Of a stretch of DNA of 64,000 nucleotides, positions 36,902-45,511 are shown piece after piece. The stretch is from Pseudomonas lactis (GTDB lineage Bacteria > Pseudomonadota > Gammaproteobacteria > Pseudomonadales > Pseudomonadaceae), in assembly GCF_001439845.1 (NCBI RefSeq), contig NZ_JYLO01000007.1:124001-188000 (forward strand), given 5' to 3'. A model generated the notes under the pieces. It was given only the letters and a program-made list of their open reading frames with translations, did no database searches and was not told where the DNA came from. A program made the translations under genes and the position numbers. Numbering within the stretch: position 1 is the stretch's first letter; the number at the start of each line of letters is the position of its first letter.

Positions 36902-39040
36902 ATGTTCGACACCCTCTCCATCCGCTTGAAAATCGTGTTGCTGTCCGGCCTGTGTCTGCTGGGTGTGATTGCACTGGTGGTCGGCATCAATATCTACAAC
37001 ACCAACCAGAACGATCGGTTGGTCAGTGATTCAAGCTCACGAATGCTCACCGCCAGCGTGGAGCAATTGCTGCAATCCAAAGCGGCCGAACAGGCCGGCC
37101 ACTTACAGCAGACCTTCGGCGAAAACCTGCTGGTAATCACCGCCCTTGCCGACCAGATCAAAGACCTGCGTCAGTTGGGCACCCAGCGTTCCCTGGAAGC
37201 CGGTGCCCTGCGTGAAGAACTCAACCGCAGCGTCAAAACCGCGTTCGAGCGCAACACCAAGGTGCTAGGCATCTGGTTGTCGTTCGAACCCAACGGGCTG
37301 GATGGCAAGGACAGCGAATTCATCGACGACAAGGCGCGCGTTTCCAATGAAAAAGGTCGGTTTTCCAGCTACTGGAGCCGGGCTGGCGGCGAAGGCCAGA
37401 ACACCATCATGGTCGAAGATGACCTGACCAAGACCACCCTCAACCTTAGCGGTACGCCCTACAACATCTGGTACACCTGCCCACGGGACACGCGCAGCAC
37501 TTGCCTGCTGGACCCGTACGAAGACACAGTGGCCGGCAAACCGGTACTGATGACCACCATTTCTCTTCCGCTGATCGTCGACGGCAAAGTCATCGGCGTC
37601 ATCGGTGTGGACATTGCCCTGACCGCCCTGCAAGCGACCACCGATGCGGCGCAAAAAGACCTGTTCAACGGTGCCGCCCACCTGGAGATTCTGTCCAGCA
37701 CCGGCCTGATCGCCGCCTACAGCGGTGAACCGGCCAAAGTCGGCAAGAACCTGATCGACAGCATCGGCGCCGAAGGCAAGGAGATCGTGCAACTGCTGGC
37801 CAATGACCGTCCTGTTATCCGTGAGCAGGACGACACCATTCGTGCCGTATATCCGCTCAAGCCGATTGCCGGTGCCAAATCCTGGGGTGTGGTGATCAAG
37901 CTGCCCAAAGCGGTGATGCTGGCCGACAACGAAAAACTCCAAGCCGTACTCGACGAGGCCCAGGCAACGGGCACGCTCAAAGCCCTGCTGGTGGCCGCCG
38001 CCGCCGGCCTGCTGGGCTTGCTGCTGATCTGGCTGACCGCTACTGGCGTGACCCGCCCTATCAATAGCGTGGCCGCCATGCTCAAGGACATCGCCAGCGG
38101 TGACGGCGACCTCACCCAGCGCCTGGCCTACGCCAAGAAGGACGAATTGGGCGAGCTGGTGAACTGGTTCAATCGTTTCCTCGACAAGCTGCAGCCGACC
38201 ATTGCGCAGATCAAGCAAAGCATCACCGAAGCCCGTGGAACGGCCGATCAATCGTCCGCCATTGCGCGCCAGACCAGCGAAGGCATGCAGGTGCAGTTCC
38301 GTGAAATCGACCAGGTCGCCACCGCGTCGAACGAAATGAGCGCCACCGCCCACGACGTGGCCAACAGCGCCTCCAATGCCGCCAGCGCGGCACGCGGCGC
38401 CGACCAGTCGGCACGCGAAGGCATGTCGATCATCGAGCAGAGCACCCGCGATATCACCACTCTGGCCGACGAAGTCAGCAAAGCCGTGGGCGAAGTCGAA
38501 GCCCTGGCGGTCAACAGCGAGCAAATCGGTTCAGTGTTGGAGGTGATCCGCAGCATTGCCGAACAGACCAACCTGCTGGCATTGAACGCCGCGATTGAAG
38601 CGGCACGCGCCGGCGAAAGCGGGCGTGGTTTTGCGGTGGTGGCCGACGAAGTGCGCAACCTGGCCAAGCGCACCCAGGACTCGGTAGAAGAAATCCGCCT
38701 GGTGATCGAGCGTATCCAGAGCGGCACCCGTGGCGTAGTGGCGACCATGCACTCCAGCCAACACCAGGCGCAGAGCAATGCCGGGCAGATCCATCAAGCC
38801 GTGCAAGCCCTGGGCAAGATCAGCGACGCGGTCACGGTGATCAGCGACATGAACCTGCAAATCGCCAGCGCGGCCGAACAGCAGAGCGCGGTGGCCGAAG
38901 AGGTCAACCGCAACGTCTCGGCGATTCGCACCGTGACTGAAACCCTCACGGGTCAGGCCACCGAGTCGGCGGCGATCAGCAGCCAGCTCAATGCGCTGGC
39001 CAGCCAGCAGATGAAGTTGATGGATCAGTTCAGGGTCTGA
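36902..39040 (+). CDS. Methyl-accepting chemotaxis protein with dCache sensor
   Basis: A 712-residue chemoreceptor. TM1 is about residues 9-29, a periplasmic double-Cache sensor about 35-360, TM2 about 365-390, HAMP about 390-445, and the cytoplasmic hairpin carries [19 protein letters not shown] then [15 protein letters not shown]. The sensor has [11 protein letters not shown], typical of dCache_1, and an unusual [16 protein letters not shown] segment with two Cys. It lacks the C-terminal CheR pentapeptide. Met 36902 begins the normal membrane anchor; the frame extends to 36812 without a better start. The ligand cannot be read. Confidence 0.9.
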   Translation: MFDTLSIRLKIVLLSGLCLLGVIALVVGINIYNTNQNDRLVSDSSSRMLTASVEQLLQSKAAEQAGHLQQTFGENLLVITALADQIKDLRQLGTQRSLEAGALREELNRSVKTAFERNTKVLGIWLSFEPNGLDGKDSEFIDDKARVSNEKGRFSSYWSRAGGEGQNTIMVEDDLTKTTLNLSGTPYNIWYTCPRDTRSTCLLDPYEDTVAGKPVLMTTISLPLIVDGKVIGVIGVDIALTALQATTDAAQKDLFNGAAHLEILSSTGLIAAYSGEPAKVGKNLIDSIGAEGKEIVQLLANDRPVIREQDDTIRAVYPLKPIAGAKSWGVVIKLPKAVMLADNEKLQAVLDEAQATGTLKALLVAAAAGLLGLLLIWLTATGVTRPINSVAAMLKDIASGDGDLTQRLAYAKKDELGELVNWFNRFLDKLQPTIAQIKQSITEARGTADQSSAIARQTSEGMQVQFREIDQVATASNEMSATAHDVANSASNAASAARGADQSAREGMSIIEQSTRDITTLADEVSKAVGEVEALAVNSEQIGSVLEVIRSIAEQTNLLALNAAIEAARAGESGRGFAVVADEVRNLAKRTQDSVEEIRLVIERIQSGTRGVVATMHSSQHQAQSNAGQIHQAVQALGKISDAVTVISDMNLQIASAAEQQSAVAEEVNRNVSAIRTVTETLTGQATESAAISSQLNALASQQMKLMDQFRV

Positions 39041-39068
39041 TTCGGTTCTGAAAACACTAAACATCTGG

Positions 39069-39156
39069 GTGGGAGCCGGGCTTGCCCGCGATGCAGACAA
39101 CTCGGTGTGTCTGTGAAACCGAGTCGATGCCATCGCAGGCAAGCCAGCTCCCACAT
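39069..39156. repeat. REPIN
   Basis: GTGGGAGCCGGGCTTGCCCG at the left (one base inserted relative to other copies) and GCAGGCAAGCCAGCTCCCAC at the right, between convergent chemoreceptor and nitroreductase genes. Confidence 0.85.
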
Positions 39157-39170
39157 AGGACAGTGGTGAA

Positions 39171-39734
39171 TTACCGGCCGGGCCAGGCCTGGACGAACGG
39201 CGTCAGGTCTTCCTTCGGCGCCGTGCGTGGCGGGTTCTGCGGTGTGCCCAGGTAGAGAAAGCCAATCACTTCTTCATTCGCCGCCAGCCCCAGGCCCTTG
39301 GCGACATGGGCCGAGTAGGACAATTCGCCGGTACGCCACACCGCACCAATACCCTGGGCATACGCCGCCAGCAGAATGCCGTGGGCCGCACAGGCCGCGG
39401 CCAGCAATTGCTCGGACTTGGGCACTTTGAAATGCTCTTGCAAACGTGCAATCACCACCACCACCAGCGGCGCACGCAGCGGGCCGTTCTGGGCCTTGTC
39501 GATGGCGGCTTGCGGTGCGTCGGCATCCTGCAGGCGAGCCGCTTCGGCCAACAGCGTGCCCATCTGTTCACGCGCTGCACCTTCCACGGTAAGGAAACGC
39601 CACGGGCGCAGTTGGCCGTGATCGGGCGCGCGCATGGCGGCGGCGAACAGCAGGTCGCGCTGCTCCTGGGTCGGTGCCGGGTCGAGCAAACGGGGCACGG
39701 AAACACGGTTGAGCAAAGCGTCGAGAGCCTGCAT
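39171..39734 (-). CDS. Nitroreductase family protein (YdjA-like)
   Basis: A 187-residue FMN-dependent NAD(P)H oxidoreductase. The N-terminal FMN-contact region is RVSVPRLLDPAPTQEQRDLLFAAAMRAPDHGQLRPWRF, where a Ser/Arg-rich loop and APDHG..RPWRF are typical of the YdjA subgroup. Near the C-terminus, GAVWRTGELSYSAHVAKGLGL and EEVIGFLYLGTP complete the fold. It is monocistronic and divergent from the di-heme gene. The substrate is unknown; such enzymes reduce nitro or quinone compounds. Confidence 0.9.
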   Translation of the reverse strand: MQALDALLNRVSVPRLLDPAPTQEQRDLLFAAAMRAPDHGQLRPWRFLTVEGAAREQMGTLLAEAARLQDADAPQAAIDKAQNGPLRAPLVVVVIARLQEHFKVPKSEQLLAAACAAHGILLAAYAQGIGAVWRTGELSYSAHVAKGLGLAANEEVIGFLYLGTPQNPPRTAPKEDLTPFVQAWPGR

Positions 39735-39796
39735 TGGCCACCTCCATAAAAAAATGTGCGGTCATTCTAACGGGAAAGAATCGGGATGCCACCAAA

Positions 39797-39815
39797 CGAT
39801 AATTGCTCTTATTCA
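39797..39815. promoter_or_regulatory. Weak Fur-like box upstream of the di-heme/imelysin module
   Basis: CGATAATTGCTCTTATTC contains GATAAT and a loose inverted partner. It lies in the 140-bp divergent region upstream of genes linked to iron acquisition in pseudomonads. The match is partial. Confidence 0.3.
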
Positions 39816-39874
39816 ATCTGCCCTGCCCTGTTAGACTTTGCGCCTTAATTTTCTGCCCTCGTCCAGGAATCTTG

Positions 39875-41302
39875 ATGTTCCGTGCGCTTTTATACCTGCC
39901 AGCAGCGTTGATGGCTTTAAGCCTGACTGCGTGCGATGACGCCCCTCGCTTCACAAAAGCAGAGCCGGGTGAATCGCGGGCCGGTGGCGCGGCGACGGTA
40001 AACAAGCGCGACCAGAACGCCTTTTCCCTGCCCTCGGCCAACCTGGCGCCCACGCGGCGCCTGGACTTCAGCGTCGGCAACAGCTTCTTTCGCAACCCGT
40101 GGGTGATTGCGCCGTCCACCACCACGGCGCGCGATGGCCTGGGCCCGCTGTTCAATACCAACGCCTGCCAGAACTGCCATATCAAGGATGGCCGTGGCCA
40201 CCCGCCGCTGCCTGACGCGCCCAATGCCGTGTCGATGCTGGTGCGCCTGTCCATCCCGGATGCTCAGCCTTACGCTAAGCTCATCGAACAGATCGGCGTG
40301 GTGCCCGAGCCGGTCTACGGCGGGCAACTCCAGGACATGGCCGTGCCCGGCGTCGCGCCGGAAGGCAAGGTGCGGGTCGACTACACACCGGTCAACGTCA
40401 GGTTCAAGGACGGCACGCTGGTTGAATTGCGCAAGCCCGACCTGCAAATCACCCAACTGGGCTACGGCCCGATGCACCCCGACACACGCTTCTCGGCGCG
40501 TATCGCCCCGCCGATGATCGGCCTGGGCCTGCTCGAAGCGATCAGCGATGCCGATATCCTGCGCAACACTGACCGCAAGACCGCCGACAAAGAGGCCATC
40601 GTGGGCCGCGCCAATTGGGTCTGGGATGACGCTCAGGCCAAAACTGTCCTCGGGCGTTTTGGCTGGAAAGCCGGGCAGCCCAACCTCAATCAACAAAACG
40701 TTCACGCGTTTTCTGGTGATATGGGCCTCACCACGTCCCTGAGACCCTTCGATGACTGCACCGACGCCCAAGTGGCCTGCAAACAGGCGCCCAACGGCAA
40801 TGGCCCCGAGGGTGAGCCGGAAGTCAGCGATAACATCCTGCGCCTGGTGCTGTTCTACACCCGCAACCTCGCAGTGCCCGCGCGCCGCGACGTTGATACG
40901 CCGCAAGTGCTGGCCGGCAAGAACCTGTTCTACCAGGCCGGTTGCCAGGGCTGTCACAAACCTATGTTCACAACGGCCGCCAACGCCGCCGAACCTGAAC
41001 TGGCCAACCAGGTGATTCGCCCTTACAGCGACCTGCTGCTGCACGATATGGGCGAAGGCCTGGCCGACAACCGTAGCGAATTCAAAGCCACCGGCCGCGA
41101 CTGGCGCACCCCGCCGCTGTGGGGCATCGGCCTGACGCAAACCGTAAGTGGCCACACCCAGTTCCTGCATGACGGCCGCGCCCGCAACCTGCTTGAAGCC
41201 GTGCTATGGCATGGCGGTGAAGCCCAAGCGGCGCAGCAACATGTGTTGTCGTTCAATGCCGAGCAGCGCGCCGCGTTGCTGGCGTTCCTGAATTCTTTAT
41301 AA
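39875..41302 (+). CDS. Di-heme c-type cytochrome-like lipoprotein (DUF1111)
   Basis: A 475-residue exported protein. The lipoprotein signal is MFRALLYLPAALMALSLTAC. Two CxxCH heme-c motifs are visible: NACQNCHIKDGRGHPP and GCQGCHKP. These place it among DUF1111 di-heme proteins (thiol oxidoreductase-like). ATG 39875 is chosen because it starts the signal peptide and has CAGGAA upstream; the longer frame (39803) does not. It is first in a module with an imelysin and a DUF1513 protein (PA4371-4373 equivalents, from memory). That module elsewhere includes another imelysin upstream, which is absent here. Confidence 0.88.
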   Translation: MFRALLYLPAALMALSLTACDDAPRFTKAEPGESRAGGAATVNKRDQNAFSLPSANLAPTRRLDFSVGNSFFRNPWVIAPSTTTARDGLGPLFNTNACQNCHIKDGRGHPPLPDAPNAVSMLVRLSIPDAQPYAKLIEQIGVVPEPVYGGQLQDMAVPGVAPEGKVRVDYTPVNVRFKDGTLVELRKPDLQITQLGYGPMHPDTRFSARIAPPMIGLGLLEAISDADILRNTDRKTADKEAIVGRANWVWDDAQAKTVLGRFGWKAGQPNLNQQNVHAFSGDMGLTTSLRPFDDCTDAQVACKQAPNGNGPEGEPEVSDNILRLVLFYTRNLAVPARRDVDTPQVLAGKNLFYQAGCQGCHKPMFTTAANAAEPELANQVIRPYSDLLLHDMGEGLADNRSEFKATGRDWRTPPLWGIGLTQTVSGHTQFLHDGRARNLLEAVLWHGGEAQAAQQHVLSFNAEQRAALLAFLNSL

Positions 41303-41333
41303 GCTTTGCCCCACTTACAGAAGGGAGCTCGAC

Positions 41334-42398
41334 ATGTTTCGTCCCAAGTTGTTGTTCACCAGCCTCGCCGCCCTGGCCTTGGGCGCCTGCTCGCCCCAAG
41401 ACCCGCAAGCCGTGACCTCGGCGGCCATCGCCAAGCAAGTGATCCTGCCAACCTACAGCCGCTGGGTTGAGGCCGACCGTCAGTTGGCCGTCAGCGCCCT
41501 GGCTTACTGCCAAGGCAAGGAAAGCCTGGACACCGCCCGCGCCGACTTCCTGCACGCGCAAAAAGCCTGGGCCGAGCTGCAACCGCTGCTGATCGGCCCG
41601 CTGGCCGAAGGCAACCGGGCGTGGCAGGTGCAGTTCTGGCCAGACAAGAAGAACCTGGTCGGCCGTCAGGTCGAGCAACTGGTCAGCGCCCAGCCGCAGA
41701 TCGACGCCGCGGCCCTGGCGAAATCCAGCGTGGTGGTACAGGGCCTGTCGGCGTACGAATACATCCTTTACGACGCCAAGCCTGACGTCGCCGACGACGC
41801 CCAGAAAGCGCGCTATTGCCCGCTGCTGATGGCGATCGGTGAACGCCAGAAAGTCCTGGCCGAAGAGATCCTGGCCAGTTGGAACAGCACCGACGGCATG
41901 CTCGCGCAGATGACCAAGTTTCCGAACCAGCGCTACGCTGATTCCCACGAAGCCATCGCCGACCTGCTGCGCGTGCAAGTGACCGCCCTGGACACCCTGA
42001 AGAAAAAACTCGGCACCCCGATGGGCCGCCAGACCAAGGGCATCCCGCAACCGTTCCAGGCCGATGCCTGGCGCAGCCAGTCGTCCCTGCAAAGCCTGGA
42101 AGCCAGCCTCGCCGCGGCTCAGACCGTGTGGGTGGGCGTCGATAACAAAGGCCTGCGTGGCCTGCTGCCGGCGGACCAGAAGCCACTGGCCGAGAAAATC
42201 GACGCCGCCTACGCAGCGTCCCTGAAACTGTTCGCCAGCAACCAGCGCACCCTCAACGAACTGTTGAATGACGACGCCGGGCGCCAGCAACTCAACGACA
42301 TCTACGACAGCCTCAACGTGGTCCACCGCCTGCATGAAGGTGAACTGGCCAAGGCGCTGGGCGTACAACTGGGCTTTAACGCCAACGACGGTGACTGA
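41334..42398 (+). CDS. Imelysin-family lipoprotein
   Basis: A 354-residue all-helical periplasmic lipoprotein (signal MFRPKLLFTSLAALALGAC). The two imelysin repeats are visible, with WAELQPLLIGPLAEGNRAW in the first half. Imelysins carry a GxHxxE motif; here the equivalent position reads GLSAYEYILYD, with the His replaced by Ser while the Glu is kept. Family members are tied to iron uptake (the EfeO/IcmP superfamily); no peptidase motif is evident. It lies 31 bp after the di-heme gene and its stop overlaps the DUF1513 start. Confidence 0.88.
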   Translation: MFRPKLLFTSLAALALGACSPQDPQAVTSAAIAKQVILPTYSRWVEADRQLAVSALAYCQGKESLDTARADFLHAQKAWAELQPLLIGPLAEGNRAWQVQFWPDKKNLVGRQVEQLVSAQPQIDAAALAKSSVVVQGLSAYEYILYDAKPDVADDAQKARYCPLLMAIGERQKVLAEEILASWNSTDGMLAQMTKFPNQRYADSHEAIADLLRVQVTALDTLKKKLGTPMGRQTKGIPQPFQADAWRSQSSLQSLEASLAAAQTVWVGVDNKGLRGLLPADQKPLAEKIDAAYAASLKLFASNQRTLNELLNDDAGRQQLNDIYDSLNVVHRLHEGELAKALGVQLGFNANDGD

Positions 42399-43498
42399 TG
42401 ATGCTCAGGCGACAGGCTTTGGCGGTGGGCAGCGTGCTGCTCAGCGCTATCACCTTGGGTGGCTGGACGCTGTTCAAGCACAAAGACAAAGGCCCGCTGC
42501 TGCTGTCGGCGCGCGATGATGCCGACGGCAAGCACTACGCTGTCGGCTATCGCCTGGACGGCAAGCCGGTATTTGCCACCCAGGTCGGCCAGCGCTGCCA
42601 TGACATCATCAACCACCCGACCTTGCCGATTGCACTGTTCGTCGCCCGTCGCCCAGGCACCGAGAGCTACCTGATCGACCTGCGCGACGGCAGGCTGCTG
42701 CAAACCATCACCTCGAACGCCAACCGCCATTTCTATGGCCATGCGGTGATCCACAAGAGCGGTGACTGGCTGTACGCCACCGAGAACGACACCTCCGACC
42801 CCGGTCGGGGCCTGTTGGGGGTGTATAAGTTCGAAGGTGAGCGGCTGGTGCACAGCGGCGAGATATCCACCCACGGCATCGGCCCGCATCAAGTCTCGTG
42901 GATGCCCGACGGCGAGACGCTGATTGTGGCCAACGGCGGCATTCGCACCGAAGCCGAAAGCCGGGTAGAAATGAACCTCAATGCCATGGAGCCAAGCCTG
43001 GTGCTGATGCGGCGCGACGGTAGCCTGATCAGCAAGGAAACCCTGGCCCAGCAGATGAACAGCGTGCGGCACATGGGTATCGCCAGCGATGGCACCATCC
43101 TGACCGGGCAGCAGTTCATGGGCCCGTCCCAGGAGCGTTCCGAGTTGCTCGCGATCAAGCGCCCGGGGCAGCCGTTCGTGGCGTTCCCGGTGGCGGATGA
43201 ACAGTTGCAGGCGATGGGGCATTACACCGCCAGCGTGGCGGTGCACAGCGAACTGCGCCTGGTGGCGTTGACGGCACCGCGGGGCAACCGCTTTTTTATC
43301 TGGGACATGGACACCGCCGAACTGCGCCTGGATGGGCCCTTGCCGGACTGTGCGGGGGTGGGCGCTGTGGCGGATGGGTTTGTGGTGACATCCGGTCAGG
43401 GGCGTTGCCGCTTCTATGACTGCCGCCAGAAAAACCTGGTCGCACAACCGCTGCAACTACCGGCGGGGCTTTGGGACAATCACCTGCACCTGATCTGA
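42398..43498 (+). CDS. DUF1513 family exported beta-propeller-like protein
   Basis: A 366-residue protein with an N-terminal membrane/Tat-like segment (MMLRRQALAVGSVLLSAITLGG). It has repeated strand motifs spaced like propeller blades (NRHFYGHAVIHKSGDWLYATEND, HGIGPHQVSWMPDGETLIVANGG, SVRHMGIASDGTILTGQQ). The start is ATG at 42398 or 42401; 42398 overlaps the imelysin stop, and the first Met is preferred for coupling. It is the last gene of the di-heme/imelysin module. It has no known enzyme activity. Confidence 0.85.
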   Translation: MMLRRQALAVGSVLLSAITLGGWTLFKHKDKGPLLLSARDDADGKHYAVGYRLDGKPVFATQVGQRCHDIINHPTLPIALFVARRPGTESYLIDLRDGRLLQTITSNANRHFYGHAVIHKSGDWLYATENDTSDPGRGLLGVYKFEGERLVHSGEISTHGIGPHQVSWMPDGETLIVANGGIRTEAESRVEMNLNAMEPSLVLMRRDGSLISKETLAQQMNSVRHMGIASDGTILTGQQFMGPSQERSELLAIKRPGQPFVAFPVADEQLQAMGHYTASVAVHSELRLVALTAPRGNRFFIWDMDTAELRLDGPLPDCAGVGAVADGFVVTSGQGRCRFYDCRQKNLVAQPLQLPAGLWDNHLHLI

Positions 43499-43515
43499 AA
43501 TTACCCTTCTGTGGC

Positions 43516-43633
43516 TGATCGTTCCCACGCTCTGCGTGGGAATGCAACCCGTGACGCTCTGCGTCACTGGCGCTAACGGACGAGACGCAGAGCGTCTCAA
43601 GAGGCATTCCCACGCAGAGCGTGGGAATGATCA
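43516..43633. repeat. Palindromic TTCCCACGC repeat, copy 2
   Basis: Outer inverted ends TGATCGTTCCCACGCTCTGC and its complement at 43614-43633 enclose GTGACGCTCTGCGTCAC (43551-43567) and GAGACGCAGAGCGTCTC (43583-43599). All four blocks are palindromic. Compared with copy 1 (31014-31119), inner palindromes differ at paired positions. Confidence 0.88.
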
Positions 43634-43647
43634 TGCCTGGCGCACCA

Positions 43648-43682
43648 TAAAAAAAGGGCCTCGCATGGCAAGGCCCTTTTCG
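43648..43682 (-). terminator. Intrinsic terminator for the ColRS-side operon
   Basis: AAAAAGGGCCT (43651-43661) pairs with AGGCCCTTTT (43671-43680) across CGCATGGCA. With A/T on both sides it can serve the leftward kinase/small-protein operon and, from the other side, the DUF1513 gene. Confidence 0.85.
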
Positions 43683-43694
43683 GGGTCAATCGTT

Positions 43695-43922
43695 TCAACT
43701 TTGCGGCCTCATCGCTTGAGACATGCCGAACATGAATAACAGCAATTCATGGTCGGGCTTGGCCGCCACACTCGTCTTGGCAATGCGTGGCAGCAGGCAT
43801 TGCCCGCCACCGTCTACCGCACTCAACACTTGTGTACGAGGTTGTTCCCATACCGCCAGGGCCAGGGCTGCAACACCCAATGCCCCGACCAGAAACAAAC
43901 CTCGTGCTATTTCTAGCTTCAT
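43695..43922 (-). CDS. Small membrane-anchored hypothetical protein
   Basis: A 75-residue protein with one N-terminal hydrophobic helix (LFLVGALGVAALALAVWEQ) and a short tail with one Cys (GGGQCLLPR). It is unrecognised. Its ATG overlaps the LPS-kinase-like gene stop (ATGA at 43922-43919), so it is the last, coupled gene of the methyltransferase-kinase operon. The strong coupling and the terminator right after its stop support a real gene. Confidence 0.65.
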   Translation of the reverse strand: MKLEIARGLFLVGALGVAALALAVWEQPRTQVLSAVDGGGQCLLPRIAKTSVAAKPDHELLLFMFGMSQAMRPQS

Positions 43923-44638
43923 CTGGTTAAACCCTTGATAGCGCTGCCAAACGCCGTCTCGTAAAAGTAGCTGAGTTTTTTCCAGTCGGTATCATTCCAC
44001 GACGAATGGCGGCGCAATTGCAGCATATCGTGGGACGCGGCCCGATAAGCGGTCAGGCGCTGGCGGCATTTCTCGAAATCCAGCAGGGCCACTTCCACTG
44101 TCGCCGCATCAGGCTCACCGGTCACCCGCACGAAGATGTGCTTGATATACAGGCAACCGTGTTGCCAGCGGCCTTTGTGCATACGGGCCAAGGTGCCGGC
44201 CAACTCTTGCAGCAGGCGCTCGTGGACCGCCTCGCCATACTGTTGGCGGCCACCGGCGGCGTACCAGTTTTCGATCTCGTCGAACCCGTCCAGGGACGCG
44301 GTCACCAACAGGGCTTTCCATTGGTGCTCCGGGTCGCGACGCGCCTCGCAAAACACCAGTTCCGGCACACGCACATCCAGCAAACGCAGGCCTTTGAGGG
44401 CATCACGCTCACGCAGCACGGTCGGACGCCCAAAGGGGTGCAGCCAACTGCGGTAAATGTGGCCGGTCTGGCGCTTGCAATAGAGCAAGCGACCGTTAGG
44501 GCTGATCACCCGCTGCACGCCACTTTCACCACCCCGGCGACGGTTGGGTTCTTCCACCCATTCACCTTGCTGACGCCAGAAAAAATCAAATCGTTCTTCG
44601 GGAGCTACATGACTGCCTACTACGCACTCAACTGCCAT
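43919..44638 (-). CDS. Lipopolysaccharide kinase (InaA/Kdo-kinase-like) protein
   Basis: A 239-residue protein-kinase-like fold. The catalytic loop-like MHKGRWQHGCLYIKHIFVRV and the metal-binding VALLDFEKCRQ are visible, as in the InaA/WapQ/Kdo kinase group. It probably phosphorylates LPS core sugar or regulates envelope properties. ATG 44638 has GAGGTAACAGG before it; the frame is open to 44791 inside the upstream gene. It lies 4 bp after the methyltransferase. In P. putida and P. aeruginosa an InaA-like gene also follows colRS and a methyltransferase. Confidence 0.85.
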   Translation of the reverse strand: MAVECVVGSHVAPEERFDFFWRQQGEWVEEPNRRRGGESGVQRVISPNGRLLYCKRQTGHIYRSWLHPFGRPTVLRERDALKGLRLLDVRVPELVFCEARRDPEHQWKALLVTASLDGFDEIENWYAAGGRQQYGEAVHERLLQELAGTLARMHKGRWQHGCLYIKHIFVRVTGEPDAATVEVALLDFEKCRQRLTAYRAASHDMLQLRRHSSWNDTDWKKLSYFYETAFGSAIKGLTR

Positions 44639-44642
44639 CCTG

Positions 44643-45323
44643 TTACCTCTTGCGCAATACATACACTCGCCACATGGCGTAGAGCGGTATGAAGTCCAGG
44701 GATTCCTGAACACGGAAACCGGCCTGCTCGAATTCTGCCTCGACAGTAGCAGCCGGTAACACAAACCGGTTTTGGTAACCTTCCTGCTCACCTTTTTTGC
44801 GACGACGCACTTCGCTGCGCTTGCGCTTCCAGGCCTTGAAATTGCCGTCCACCCACAGCGAAATAATCACGCTGTCGCGGGTAACACGTTGAAACTCGCG
44901 CAGTATTGTCAGCCTGTGCTCCGGCTCACCAATGTGGTGCATCAAGCGCATGCAAAAAATACTGTCGACGGAGTTATCTGGCAAATCGATATCAAAGGCA
45001 GACGTCTGCAAAGGGCGTACCCGTTTCACCACCTCTGCCGGCTGGGCAGCGGTGGCGATCTTCAACATCGACGCCGAATTGTCAGCTCCGATAATCACAC
45101 GGTTGGGTTTTTCGGCCAGTAACGGCCAGAAGCGTCCAGCGCCACACGGCAGGTCCAACACCAGGCCCGGCTCACCGGCCATGGCCAATGCGCCGCGCGC
45201 CAGTTGCTCGTCGCGTTTGTGGGACAACCGGCGAGCCAGATTGTCCTGATGCTTGAGCAAATATTTCTGCGCGTGTTGATCGTCGTACTTGTCAGAAAAT
45301 TCCAGCTTGATCGGGGAAGGCAT
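44643..45323 (-). CDS. SAM-dependent methyltransferase (ColRS-linked, WarA-like)
   Basis: A 226-residue class I methyltransferase. Motif I is LVLDLPCGAGRFWPLL, followed by the acidic GADNSASMLKIA and the post-motif region DIDLPDNSVDSIFCMRLMHHI. It lies in the operon with the LPS-kinase-like gene and next to colS. In P. putida the equivalent operon (warA-warB) is reported as a ColR target. A ColR-like box is found 67 bp upstream of the ATG. The substrate is unknown; an LPS or envelope component is likely (inference). Confidence 0.88.
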   Translation of the reverse strand: MPSPIKLEFSDKYDDQHAQKYLLKHQDNLARRLSHKRDEQLARGALAMAGEPGLVLDLPCGAGRFWPLLAEKPNRVIIGADNSASMLKIATAAQPAEVVKRVRPLQTSAFDIDLPDNSVDSIFCMRLMHHIGEPEHRLTILREFQRVTRDSVIISLWVDGNFKAWKRKRSEVRRRKKGEQEGYQNRFVLPAATVEAEFEQAGFRVQESLDFIPLYAMWRVYVLRKR

Positions 45324-45390
45324 CTTACGTCTCCAGTAACTGATGCCTACGACCTTAAGCAGCGAACTGTGATCAACAGGTCAACTCGTT

Positions 45391-45406
45391 GTGAAAATCT
45401 TGTCCT
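45391..45406 (-). promoter_or_regulatory. Candidate ColR-binding box upstream of the methyltransferase operon
   Basis: Read on the minus strand: AGGACAAGATTTTCAC. It closely matches the box upstream of the sulfatase gene (CGAACAAGTTTTTCACT) and resembles the TTTTTCAC-ending ColR motif reported in P. putida (from memory). It ends 67 bp before the ATG at 45323. Confidence 0.55.
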
Positions 45407-45511
45407 GTCCAACTGCATACATTTCAATACTTTACAGAAACATTCAGTAGCACCGGGCCATCTTCGCCGAAAAGCAGGCAGTCTGCATCAGCAAAACGAC
45501 AGACTGAAGGG

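Noticed and set aside
42302..43456. Antisense frame over the DUF1513 gene as a separate protein
   Set aside because: The DUF1513 gene is well supported by coupling to imelysin and by domain motifs; the antisense product is His/Gln-rich and unrecognisable.
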